This document shows, in pieces, positions 11,601 to 23,020 of a stretch of DNA of 64,000 nt; position 1 is the stretch's first letter; each line of letters opens with the position of its first letter. A program made the translations under genes and the position numbers. Source of the stretch: Notospermus geniculatus (Eukaryota > Nemertea > Pilidiophora > Heteronemertea > Lineidae); the NCBI GenBank assembly GCA_002633025.1, contig NMRB01000258.1, forward strand, positions 376,334 through 440,333, written 5' to 3'. The notes beneath the pieces were generated by a model. The model saw nothing but the letters and a program-made list of their open reading frames with translations, ran no database searches and had not been told where the DNA came from.

Positions 11601-12840
11601 TTTATTTTTCAAAGGGTCTTCGTAGTTTTTGTCCCTTGTCGTCTGCTTTTTTAATTCGGACTAGTCTGTGATGCAGATATCGCCGTCTGAAACAGAAGAA
11701 ATTTTTTGTCAAACTCCCTGAAAAATATACATGTATCTTGCGATCTTTCATTGACGTGTGTCACTGATTGATTGACCTTTAATTGACCACCTGACCAATT
11801 TCGTTTTCAATTAGATTAAAGTTCCGTTTAAACTCAAGCGCGATAAAAAATCACTGTGTCTGAGTTAGCGCAGAACGTCTTGAAATGGACTTTGCCGTTG
11901 GGTGGGGGAGCAGGAAGTGGAACCTGTAGCTAGACCTCGACCAAGAACATGACAAAAATTATATAATTCTTATAAATTTTTAACCAGGAGCGTCGGACAA
12001 ACCCACTTTCAAAATCCGAACCTTTTTTTGTCATGAGACGGCATTTAGTATCTGAGTGTTGTCATATGGGCAGTGCCGTCTTTGCTTATGTCATTGGTCA
12101 ACCAGTTATGGGTAAGGGGATGAGGGAGTGTTTCACTTAGGGTAAAGTAAATAAATATTCAATCTTGAGTGAATTTTAAGTGGGAGGGAAGTTATTTCCA
12201 CTCAAAAAAATAAAACAATGAGGGTTTTTTACATTTCAGTGTCAATTCTTGAACAAATTGGGGGAGGTTTAGGTATACTTTTAGTTCAGGGGAGTTACAA
12301 ATTTTCTGACATATCAGAAGGATTCTTTTCAGTTTCAAGACAACTGAATATCCCTCAGAGGAATTTAATTTCCCAATGGAATCCCCCTCTCTTAAATTAT
12401 TGAATCATCGGATAAGACATCAACACTTTTTTATGAATATTATACTAAAGTGTTACATTTAATTTTTTTTGAAAGTATGTCATCACTCTTTGCAAGCCTG
12501 TCATGTCCTGAGTCATTTCTGTTCAATATGTACTTTGCATACATAATTCAGTGTGTAAATCCCCAAATAGCAAATGGAATGCAAAAAATCAGTTTACAGA
12601 TAATTAAAGATGGAATGCTGTGTATTTGTTTTACATTTGTGCCAATGTTTGAGGGCTGGTCTCATTAAACATTCTTATGAAATCCTGTTGACTCCGGTTC
12701 CCACTCAACTAATGGGTTTTGTTAACTTGATGAACTGTTAGCTGTTAGAATCTCTGGAAGACTCGGAGTTGCTTGCTGTGATTTATGAAATTAATATTGA
12801 ATGAAGGGACAAAAAGGCTACTCTCAGTAACTCAAATTAC
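11592..12840. other. Non-coding AT-rich tract
   Basis: No exon, transposon end or tandem repeat was recognised between the CpG patch and the foldback MITE at 12841. Confidence 0.4.
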
Positions 12841-12935
12841 CATCCTCCGATAGCAGGCTTTGGTCTCGGTCCTCTTCATACAATGTGTGAGTAGATGAAG
12901 GGGAGCGAGGTAAAGTCCCGTGCTGTGGGAGGATG
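12841..12935 (-). mobile_element. CATCCTCC foldback MITE, copy 1
   Basis: This is a 95-bp inverted repeat that starts CATCCTCCGATAGCAGG and ends in GTGCTGTGGGAGGATG. Its arms pair imperfectly around a ~15-base loop. A second copy in the opposite orientation lies at 21959-22066, which shows that it is a mobile or amplified foldback unit. It is too short to code for anything. No convincing target duplication is visible. Confidence 0.65.
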
Positions 12936-15598
12936 TAAATTTCATAGGTGTCTGGTACTTCATGTAGATATTGGTATAGCTGTTTGGCTGATTGAGAAAA
13001 AGGAATTTCAGACTGCACCTTTTAAACCTACATGATATTTCTAATGACACTAAAATAGGTGTATCTTACTAAAAAGATACTAAATTTGGTTAATTCTGCA
13101 GCCGGGAATTCAGGTAATACGATTTTGCACACCTGATTCATTCATTACAAGTGAATGAGATATCAGCATTGGGTTGAAATTAAGTTTAATTTGCATGTTA
13201 ATTCTGGGTAATTACTAGAACTGTGACGAATCACCTAGCCCCATGTGGTCACCACTGACCAGAGCTGCTATTGTCTTCTATCATGTACAACCTCGTTGAC
13301 CTGGGAGTCAAGCTAGGAACCCTTTTTCCCCCCATTGTTGGTATCTCCAAAGTAGAGTTTACCCTTTTGTTTGTGGAGAATATGCAGCTGGCTACAGTAT
13401 CTGAAGTAAAAAAATACATTGTTTCTATTTTACACCAAGCTAGTGAAGTATGTCCTTTGATCCACCAACCAATGGCCCCTTTGAGAGGAAGACATTTGCT
13501 TTCTTTCGTTCCCAATAGGTGGGGTTCTTCGTGTTGTACTTCAAGTCCTGTGATGGTTTGTCTCTGAAGAGGCTGGTGCATCACTAATGCAATGAAAATG
13601 CAGCCTCACACTTTCGTGACTTTATCCACAACAGCATAACTATGATGTGTCTATGACAATCACCAAGCTTCAAGAGACATTTTGTTGCATTTGTTGTGGA
13701 CTTTGAAGACAACCATGTTGAGCAGCTCCACCTGAGCACCTGACTGTTCCATGATTCTGGTCAGGTGCCACCATTGCTTGTCATTTTCAATCACACATAT
13801 TTATCTGACTTTTTATTGCAAAATGGCTCACTCCAAGAAAAATTTTATTTCATACCACTCCAAGCCTAGAACCCATATTTTCAAATTTATTGATGGATTT
13901 CATGTTTGTCATATTCAAGGCATTGTCCTATGAGGAATGTGTCCAGTTAATGGCCAAATTTTATCCAGACCACTCCAAATGGTCGTTTTGGTTGTATTTA
14001 TGGGAAATCTTTGAAATCTATTTGGCGGCTTAAGCTCCTGCCTGCTAAGTATTGAGCCTTAGTGGCCACAGCACCTATAAAACGCATATATTTGAGATAA
14101 AACTGACTGCCCTGACAGTGGCCATCGCAGATAAAATTCTAACGGGATGCGTGGTAATTACAGCTATGACATTTTTCAGCCATTGGCATGCAGAAATCTC
14201 ACTTATCAAACTTGATGACAGTCCTTTCAAGTTGGAAATTGCTTGCTGAGTTGGATGGCCTTCAGTTGTCATTAAATCCGACACCAGTTAGTATTTCTGT
14301 TACTTAGAGCACCCAGCATTGGGTGATGTTGTCAGTAAAAGTAGGAGGAAACCAGTGACCCACAAAAACTGCTGGTAGTCAGGAGTCCTATCACTTTCGA
14401 TATCATCAGAAGTGGATCTCATGGGGAATTAAACCCTATACTAGGCTACTTCAGAGAGGATAGCCATTTGGTAAGCTTACAACTTGTAGGCCTATATCTT
14501 ATTCTTCAGTAAACTATGTACAGTTTGCATCTTCTCTGGGTATTATATGGTCAACACTCTTCCCTCTGGCAGAATTTCAAATTGCAATCCAAGACACACT
14601 TTGTGATTCTGAACTTGTAGTCCAGGAATGCAATAAACACAATAAAGGTATAATGCAGCCATTCCATATCCCATAGGCCTAATATTGGCAGTCGATATCC
14701 ATACATGATCATCATTTCTTTTGCTTTACTAATATTTCATGTACCATTTTGAATTTCTTGATGAGAAAGAACTTATTTAGAAAAACTTGTTGACTTTAAG
14801 TGAGGCTACATCAGATTTCTAATTCAGGTGCCTTTTCTATACAGAAGAGCATACTTCCCGCTGCATAACCTTTAAGGAAATTAAGTAGTTTATTTTAGAA
14901 ATTCCAATGACATTACACAGCATAACAAAACATTAAAGACTATTAAGTTTGATGTTTGCACGCCAGTTTTTGTTTAAATCGATGAACTTTGTGTTAATTG
15001 ACATGTGATGGCGATGAGCAGATTCCACAACATTCGAGAAGGAATGATTACGTGCTATTTTGAAATCTATAATAACTTCAAATTATAAACTAATCTTTAT
15101 ATTGAATTCTATTATTGCATATGTATGCATCTGAATCAAAATCTATAACAAATAGCAGTCATTTATTTGTGTATCTTTCTAGAAATGAACTTGTGAAAAA
15201 AAGTGGTTTCTGGTGTTTTCTATGTGAAATCAACAAACACAGTATTCAAAGCAGATTTGTACAATTGACATGATCAATTATTCTGTTTAGTTGCAGTTTA
15301 TCTTTTGAATTGTTTTATTTTAAATTCATATTTTTTCATGTGTTTGTATTTGTATTTAACCCTTTGATATCTCCGGATATCTGGAGAATGTCACTGAGAA
15401 TTGGTATTCAATAACATGTATGAAATGATACCGTCTGTTTTTCACCTTTATCAAATTTACACTGCTGCTATTGTTCTTATTGTCAACATTCATGTGGGGT
15501 GGTAACTGAGTTGCATTCATTCTTTTCGGTTATCAGGCATTGCCAAGTAGCCTACATTGCCCTGCTTAGGACATTATCAAGCTGGCCCAGCTATGTTA
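12936..15598. other. Non-coding tract with unassigned open frames
   Basis: Around 13249-13584 both strands have ~100-codon open frames. On the minus strand there is an acceptor (TTTTTTTACTTCAG) near 13409 and a weak donor (AAAGG|GTAAAC) some 40 bases on. I could not choose a strand or family, so no exon is called. The rest is AT-rich. Confidence 0.35.
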
Positions 15599-16300
15599 GG
15601 TTACAGGTGAAGAGGTGTCCAGCAGATCCACAGGTGTCTCTATCAGAGCCATTGTGACCAGGTTACAGTCGAATAGCTGTCTAGCAGATCCAGCTGAGTC
15701 CGATGTGGCTGTGGGTGCACTGAGTGTCCAGCAGAGCCAGGAGACCAGCTATGTCAGCACATCCTCGTGTGACCTGGCTTCAAGTCTAGCAGATCAGTGC
15801 GGTGACCAGATCTAACAGATCCTATGTGACTGGCTACAGGTGCAGTGTTCAGCAGATCCAGTGTGACCTGGCTACAGGTGCAGTGTCCAACAGATCCAGT
15901 ATGACCTGGCTACAGGTTCAATGTCCAGCACATCCAGTGTGACCTGGTTACAGGTGCAGTGTCCAGCAGATCCAGTGTGACCTGGCTACAGGTACAGTGT
16001 CCAGTAGATCCAGTGTGACCTGGCTACAGGTGCAGTGTCCGGCAGATCCAGTGTGACCTGGCTACAGGTGCAGTATCTAGCAGAGCCAGTGTGACCTGGC
16101 TTTAGGTGCAGTGTCCAGCAGATCCAGTGTATGACCTGGCTACATATGCAGTGTCCAGCAGATCCAGTGTGACCTGCTACAGGTGCAGAGTCAGGCACAT
16201 CCACCATGTCCACGAGTGACCTGGCTACAGGTGCAGTATTCACCAGATCCTGTGCGATGACCTGGCTACAGTTGCAGTCATGCCAGTGTCCAGTAGATTG
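15599..16300 (+). repeat. 38-bp minisatellite
   Basis: About 17 tandem copies of a unit built on CAGTGTCCAGCAGATCCAG, TGTGACCTGGCTACAGGTG. The central part (about 15830-16180) keeps a 38-bp period; the edges are diverged and spacing-variable, with substitutions such as CACATCC and GAGCC. The 38-bp period is not a multiple of three, so the minus-strand frame across it is a by-product. Confidence 0.9.
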
Positions 16301-17410
16301 GTGAAACCAAGATATAGCGTAGTGTCTTCAGTGGGAGACCATCAGTTGCCCAGTTTTATTATCAGGTTGAAGTTTATAATTATCAGGGCCAGAGGTGCTG
16401 ATTGCATATGACATGTGTAATGAGAGATGTTAGCAATCGGTCATCAATGGGTTAAGTCATGACGATGTAACTTTGAGACTGCATAAAGTTATGGAGTAAG
16501 TTTATGAGCAATAAATGATACAAGCAATTGACAAAAACTGTTGTTCATGCACTATTACGTTTATAAACTGGGTGAAACTGTGGGAACCTGTCAGAAATTT
16601 TCTGAATTTGACAAAGAAATTGATATGCATATGGTATGGTGGCGGGTTGACCAAATATTCACCTCTGATGATGGTATCTTAGCCACTCTTAACAAAAGTT
16701 ACATCATCACTGAAAAATTTAAGTTCCCACGAAATCTGCCCACTGGAATCGCATCGCGTTCCCACGATACATTTCAATTAAAGGACATAAGTCACTGATT
16801 GAAAAACATGCCTGGATATTTACCAATTTATGACAATTGTAATGTGTTGGATAAATGGTGAATGTTTATCTCATTTTAACTTCCTCAAATTTGGCCAATT
16901 GTGGTCTAACTCGTGGCATGTGTTGCCTATTGATGATTACATTAACTGCAAAATTGTCAGTTGTGCCTTGTCCAGATCGATAGTAGTCAGTCAATCTACC
17001 GAAGGCTACATGTAAGTATTGCCATGGGATTTTTATCATTCATCCTCACTTGGAGAGGCTGAGCCATATTTCATTCTTTTTCTAACTGCTTACAATTAAA
17101 AAATATGTATGTTTCATTAATTTTTCATGGTTATGGCACACCCTGATCATGTGATTACATTAGCAGAAAATTGGCTTGAAAACTATTTAATACAATGTAC
17201 ACTCCCTAAATCAATCATTTATGCAATATTCCAACTAAATATGAGACAGGTAAATTGATGTACAAGGAATGTATAAACAGTAAGAAATGTGTATCTAATG
17301 GTCTGAAAAATTAGGTAAATTACTTAAAAGTGTTGTGTAATGTGTGATGAATAAATATTCGACTTGGAATGTTACTTTAGCCAGTATGAGCAAATTTGAT
17401 ATTTTGGCAG
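16301..17410. other. Non-coding AT-rich tract
   Basis: A possible exon (acceptor TTGTCAG near 16964, donor ACAT|GTAAGT near 17013) has a poor pyrimidine tract and is not called. Nothing else was recognised. Confidence 0.35.
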
Positions 17411-17447
17411 GAATCAAGAATTAGAGAAGATTTTGTGGAGGGGGTAG
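17411..17447 (+). CDS. Weak candidate exon
   Basis: A 37-nt block lies between TATTTTGGCAG and GTAG|GTGAGT. The frame ESRIREDFVEGV is open and leaves one nucleotide. Splice sites are reasonable but the block is too short to be convincing. Confidence 0.18.
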
Positions 17448-18542
17448 GTGAGTGCTCTATCCTTTTCATCTTTACTGCACAGGGCATTATGTAATGGTCA
17501 ATGGCTTCTTCTACTCTCATTGTTGCAGAATATATCCAGTAGTTTCATGATGGTGCGAGAATGTGTTCAATTCCTATGAAACTATTGATTAATTCTTCAA
17601 ATTATGCAATTCTGCTTGTTGAAAATTGAAACATTTATGAACATTTCATGATGTAATATCCTATGGCGAACCAAGCTTAATTTCCGCCATTCATGTAATT
17701 CATACTATATTCAATCTGATGTCAGATTTAACAAGGTTTGTGTAATGGCCACCCTTTGTCGCTTGTAATTGTGGTTACAATTATACTAATAACTCCAACT
17801 TCATTGGTTTGACAAGGGTTGGCAAACATGCATTGCTATGGTTACCATGTTACATGAAATTGACCCCGAGATTACCACTGTAATTAGTAATGACACCAGG
17901 CTGACTTTGGCGATACTGCTTGAATTAAAAAGGTTATTGCATAATATTGCTTTGTATATGTAGGCCTACTTAAATCAACTGGCCTGCTTGCCAGTTTCAA
18001 TTGGTTGCTCTGCTCATGAGCAGCTCAACCTCTGGACTGATTTGTGGTGGTGTAGTGTATATCAAGTGGTCAGCATTGTTCGAAAATCAGAGAGGAGTTC
18101 AGGTAGTATCTTTTACTTTCTCCTATCTTTGTCTTGTCTTGTTCATCCTGGGGAGTTTGTAAGTAACAACAGAGTAACAACAGAGTGTTACTGATGATAA
18201 GTCAGCACAGCACACTAATTCCTGGATCTGTGTTAGATTTCTTAGCTGTGTTCAATGAAGAGTTCAATTTCAGTGCTGCTGAAGATTCCTTAGAACATAA
18301 TCCTTCTCTTAATCTTGATTATACTGTCATAGACAAAAAATGTTCAAATAAGTAGTGTGGTGAAAAGTCATTAGGCCTACTTAATCCAAAATCTGCCTTG
18401 GGTCGATCTGGTTTTGTAAGGTTGTAAGATACATTCTGTACATACTGATGTAGCCTATTGGTTGTATTACTAAGCTTGCTTCATCACTGGTCAGCCTTGT
18501 AGATACACTCCAGGTAATCTTCTTGGATTAGAGATGAGTCTT
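17448..18542. other. Non-coding AT-rich tract
   Basis: A good acceptor (TCATTGTTGCAG) at about 17526 has no matching donor in an open frame. No repeats were recognised. Confidence 0.35.
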
Positions 18543-18740
18543 ATGGTCTTAAATTCATTTGCCCTGGTGAGCCAAGTGGGCAGGAAGTAACTTTATGAGC
18601 TCTCCTTCATGGTCTTAAATTCATTTGCCCTGGTGAGCGAAGTAGGCAGGAAGTAACTTTATATGAGCTCTCCTTCATGGTCTTAAATTCATTTGCCCTG
18701 GTGAGTGAAGTAGGCAGGAAGTAACTTTATGAGCTCTCCT
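18543..18740 (+). repeat. Triplicated 66-68-bp tandem repeat
   Basis: Three consecutive copies begin ATGGTCTTAAATTCATTTGC and run to GAGCTCTCCTTC (the last is cut after GAGCTCTCC). They differ by a few substitutions (GAGCCAAGTGGG, GAGCGAAGTAGG, GAGTGAAGTAGG) and a two-base TA insertion in the middle copy. The high identity suggests a recent local duplication. Confidence 0.9.
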
Positions 18741-20937
18741 CAGGATTGTAGGTGGATTTCTGTCTACATCTGACTCCAGTGTACATTTCACAGTGGTAGC
18801 CCTTGTTTGGCTACAGTCAGCGAGTAAGTACTGCCACTTTCCAAGCAGACATTTGACTTTAATTTTTTGTCCTTTCTAAGTACTGTAGTCTGACTGGACA
18901 TGACTATAAAGCAAATTTATGGACAGTAAAGTGTGGGAAAGTGAGTCCCCCTGTGGTCCTAAATTCTGTCTGCATCTCTGATTGACAACTCAGCATGGTA
19001 TTCAATGTCCTCTTCTGCTTTTGAATCCAAAATGAGAGAGGAGAAAATGACACATGCCTCCTTCGTTACCATGCCTTTCACTTTCAAGAAAAAATTGACA
19101 TATTGCTATTGAAATGCTGGCATGTTGCTCCAGCTGTTGTTACAGCCTGAACGAAGATGTGCCGCCACATAAGAATAGGCCTATATTCATATCAGTAGGT
19201 GATTTAATCTACTACAATATCTTATTCTAATTCAACTATTGATTGAAGTCTGGGATGAATACATTGAATTTTAATGTATCGAACAGTTGTGTCCTGCTCC
19301 TCGGGGGTCCCAGGATGTCATCACCAGTTCACACAATCATTTCAATGAGGACATTCACTAAAACACTTTTTCATGACAGTTAACTCGGTGCAGTTTAAGA
19401 TTGGCCCCAACGTGTCACTGCTATAACTGTGTTGTTCTAGGTGCCTTGGCGCGAAGAGCTATTCATCTGAATTCTTGAGACAATTATTAGTCAGAACGCA
19501 ATGGCACGAAGTGTGACCATCTGGTTTGGTTATCAAATATTTTATAGTGAATATCACTAAAGAAAATCGAATGCATACATGTGTTGCCATCTAATGTATT
19601 TGTAAAGAAAATCAAATAGACGACTTAGGAAGATGAAGTTAACGTTTCACAAAGGGTTTCTCTGCACAAGTCACTTGTAGGCAGATCTTCAGTATGTGGT
19701 GAAGTTGGAATCACTACTCCATTGATAAGTGTTGTACGTCAAACATGTCAAATGTAAGGTGGGGTGAGGTTGTGGACTGGGAAAGATCTTATGTAGTACA
19801 TTTACATTGCAAATCGAAAGTAAAACTTTTGTGAGTACCTCCAGCCATTGTATATCATTTGATCATGTCAGTGGTTTGAATACTTGATTAGTGTCGTGTA
19901 ACATTTAGCCAATGATAATAAATTTTGAGGCAACGATATCAATGCACTCTAAAATTCAACTGTACATTTATGTATAAAAGGTTGTTGTTTTGACTACCGT
20001 TCAACAAAGATGAAAGATTCAGAAAAAATCAAAAGGTGCTTTGCAGCTTGAAACCTTAGCAATATGTGAGGTCTGTATAATGACATTTTCGGATGCACTC
20101 GATGTCCATTTGTCTGTATTAGAGGTATTATGTCAGCTGAAATGGTTGGTATGATATCAATTCTAGAATGATTAGTATGATATCAAATTTGATTAATTTT
20201 GAGTAGTGCTGAATTGACGCTTTCCCAGGTTGTGAAATAGATCGTGCTTTCCATGGGAAAATGTAGTAATGATTTTAATCAGACTGTAAAATGGTAATAG
20301 AAAGGCAATGGACGTATTTATGTTGCCCCATTACCAGTGAAAAGTTTTATCGTTCATAATTCGCCAAATGTAGGTAACTTTTCCTCCAGTAAACAACCGC
20401 ATNTTTGTCCCCACCAACTCCAGATACTGGTCAGTACCAGAAAATTGTGTTGTGCATCCATTTGGTTTGGTAAAAACATCTGTTTTTCCCTATCAGGGAT
20501 TTTGACACGCCCTTAAAGGGAATCTGTCATGCTATTGGAATATACAAATAGGCAGAGATTCTCTAAGCCCCATGATTACTTGAGACCACCACTTAAGTCT
20601 TTTCATTGTTTTAATACCATTCAGCTGTGGGGAGTGGGGCACCATCTTCAACAAAGCCATTGAAATTCATGACTTTTACTAGAGTTTTAAACATTAAAGT
20701 TACCAATCATCCTCTCATAAGAACAACCTCTCATGATTGTTTTAATGAGTACAAATTTTACACACTTGTGGACATTATATCTGTAAATAGTACTTTTTTA
20801 TATTTTTTATAAAAGCACCTTATTGGGCAGATTGCAGAATTCAAAGAATTTACTCCCTGTCTGTCTCTATGTAAAAACTCATGTAAATCTCAACTGCTAA
20901 TATTTTCGACTGTTTATTAAAGTAAGTGGTAATTAAT
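18741..20937. other. Non-coding AT-rich tract with one N
   Basis: No exon-like block or transposon was recognised. An ambiguous base is at 20403. A CCCTTAAAGGG palindrome near 20511 could be a relic of a TTAA-type element. Confidence 0.4.
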
Positions 20938-21173
20938 AGGATAGGTAGTGTGTTGCCGTGTTGATCGAATTGTTGAAATACATAGAAAATGAGTGCGACA
21001 CCTTGTTGAAGATCAACTATTTATTGGTCCGAGGACCCGATAGAAGCTTTCGACACTTACTGTGTCTTCATCAGGTATCTGATGAAGACACAGTAAGTGT
21101 CGAAAGCTTGTATCGGGTCCTCGGACCAATAAATAGTTGATCTTCAACAAGGTGTCGCACTCATTTTCTATGT
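20938..21173. mobile_element. Long near-perfect palindromic insertion, Penelope/retroelement-like
   Basis: Two 95-bp arms (20980-21074 and 21079-21173) match at all but one position around a 4-base centre. A 42-bp unpaired segment precedes them. The whole is bracketed by the 13-bp direct repeat AGTGGTAATTAAT (20925-20937 and 21174-21186), which looks like a target-site duplication. Each arm carries CTGATGAAGACAC...GTGTCGAAAG, a hammerhead-like core of the kind found at ends of Penelope-like retroelements, and a CCAATAAAT signal. The likely origin is two inverted end copies inserted together. Confidence 0.7.
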
Positions 21174-21186
21174 AGTGGTAATTAAT

Positions 21187-21958
21187 GTTAGCTTTGATCC
21201 AAGAACAATCATGTAATGCTGGATGATTCCTATGAATTTAGTTTGGAAAATAAGCCTGATCAAGTAAAATAATTGGCTGAGTGAAATAAAAGACCATACA
21301 GGTAAAGACCAAGTTAAAAACTAACACTCCAGGATATCAAGACATGATTTCTCCAACTGGTGTGAATTGTTTTAGAACAATAGGAATGTTGTGTTATGAA
21401 AGATTTCAACAACTCTGTTCTTTATTTCATTCATAAAACTTATTCTGAGAAATTGAGCTGTTTCACAAGGGCCCATGGCTAGGACTTTGATGCTTGCCGA
21501 TTGAACTTGCTGACTGACCTTGCACTCGATGCATCAATCATTCAAGGTTTGTAAACTTTCAGAGCCCTTATTTCATGCCTTTAATGAGTTTATTAGAAAA
21601 TCACATCAGATTGCCTTTAATGGCCATCTATATAGTAATAAATATCCTGACACCACTCTTCCTGTATTTATCTGAAATCATACATTGTAAGTTTAAATTT
21701 GACTGCACTGCTTCACATCACAAAATATAAGGGCTGCAGTTCAATTGGGTTCGGAATTTCCTGTGGGAATGTCATCAGGAGACAACAAAAATACCTGAAG
21801 TTTAACCATAGACGTAATACGCCACCCACACTTGTTTTTTAAAACCAACAGAAACCACAATAGATATTGATTTATTAGGATCTCTTACATGTACATGTGA
21901 CACAGACTGTTGATCTTTTCAACTCTGTTGGAGAATTGTTTTGCATTCCCTCTCATGT
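21187..21958. other. Non-coding AT-rich tract
   Basis: Nothing was recognised between the long palindrome and the second foldback MITE. Confidence 0.4.
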
Positions 21959-22066
21959 CATCCTCCCACAGCAGGGGTTTTACCTTGCTCCTCTTCATCC
22001 ACTCAAACTCGTGTGTTAGTGTATGAAGAGGAGCCAGACCAAAAAAAGCCCTGCTTTGGGAGGGTG
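21959..22066 (+). mobile_element. CATCCTCC foldback MITE, copy 2
   Basis: A 108-bp inverted repeat starts CATCCTCCCACAGCAGGGG and ends CCCTGCTTTGGGAGGGTG. The internal arms TTGCTCCTCTTCAT and ATGAAGAGGAGC pair well. It matches the reverse complement of the copy at 12841-12935. Confidence 0.65.
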
Positions 22067-22668
22067 AATCCCATCCCTCTTCTATCTATAATCATCGACT
22101 CATTTTCAATAAATTGTGTAAAAACATTGGAACAAACGTGTCACTGCTTGTTTTCATGCCTTTAATATTCACTCTTTGCAAACAGATTTATGGAAGAAAG
22201 ATAAACAGCGTTTTGCCAAAATTCCAACAAAGCCCATTTTGAAATGGTCATAGACCTCCGGCTATTGGAATACGTTAAGAGCAAAAAAATAATGCCCGAT
22301 TTAATTTGCTTTGGATATACATTCATATTGGCTGATGGTGCATTGTTGACTGTTTTACCCATAACTTGGAATGAAATGGTTTCCTTTGGAATAAAATGTT
22401 GATTTCGTTATTGGTGAGCTTTAAAAGAAAAAGGTAAGGTAGCATCATTCATTTTAACTTTTGCTCAACTTCCACTTTCTGAACTGATCCCCTGGGTTTC
22501 AAAACCTGAATTTCAAAGAATTAGTGCCCTGGGGCATGGAGTATACCACCACATATACCTTGAGTTGAAGCATGAGTGTGAGAATCATTTGCTTGGGTAG
22601 GTTAAGAATTTCCTATCCTTTTCGGCATTATGTAATGTTAAATCAAAGGAGTTGATCTTATTCCTCAG

Positions 22669-22736
22669 ACTTGAAGGAAGGAGATGAAAAGGAAGCTACT
22701 GCAGATTCCATAATCAGGAGTGTTATCATTGGCATG
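22669..22736 (+). CDS. Candidate exon, gene unidentified
   Basis: A good acceptor (GATCTTATTCCTCAG) opens a frame entered with two nucleotides that reads LKEGDEKEATADSIIR then SVIIGM, a charged helix followed by an aliphatic helix. Possible donors GTTGAA (22737) or GTTTGT (22752) are weak, and the frame stays open to about 22856. The composition looks coding, but the 3' border is unsure. Confidence 0.28.
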
Positions 22737-22914
22737 GTTGAATTATCAATGGTTTGTATTACACAGCAGATGCATTTCATTCAACCTTTACTTGGGAAGT
22801 TACTCTACACTTGGGCCAAGCTATCACAATCATTTGTATATGAAAAGAGCATCTAAAATTCATTGATGCCAAAATCACATAAAATGCACTCTCTCACCCT
22901 CTTCCTCCCCTATT

Positions 22915-23020
22915 GGTCCATATTCACAAATATACTTAAGTCAAAGTGTGATACTTATCTTTTGTGTTGAAAGGATAGGTGTCACACTTAGACTTAAGTA
23001 GTTTTATGAATATGGACCCA
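22915..23020 (-). mobile_element. CCATATTCATAAA hairpin MITE, single copy
   Basis: A 106-bp near-palindrome with ends GGTCCATATTCA and TGAATATGGACC, and internal arms ACTTAAGTC...AGTGTGA...TATC paired around TTTTGTGTTGAA. It is in the opposite orientation to the trimer at 33926-34254 and the split copy at 36445. Confidence 0.75.

Noticed and set aside
13249-13584. Overlapping ~100-codon frames on both strands
   Set aside because: The strand could not be decided; the minus-strand acceptor pairs only with a weak donor and there is no recognisable family.
15986-16243. Repetitive 85-codon minus-strand frame
   Set aside because: It is a by-product of the 38-bp minisatellite, whose period is not a multiple of three.
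21079-21110. Active hammerhead ribozyme
   Set aside because: CTGATGA and GAAA are present, but an extra A precedes the stem and no proper stem I/III with a cleavage triplet could be drawn; reported only as hammerhead-like.
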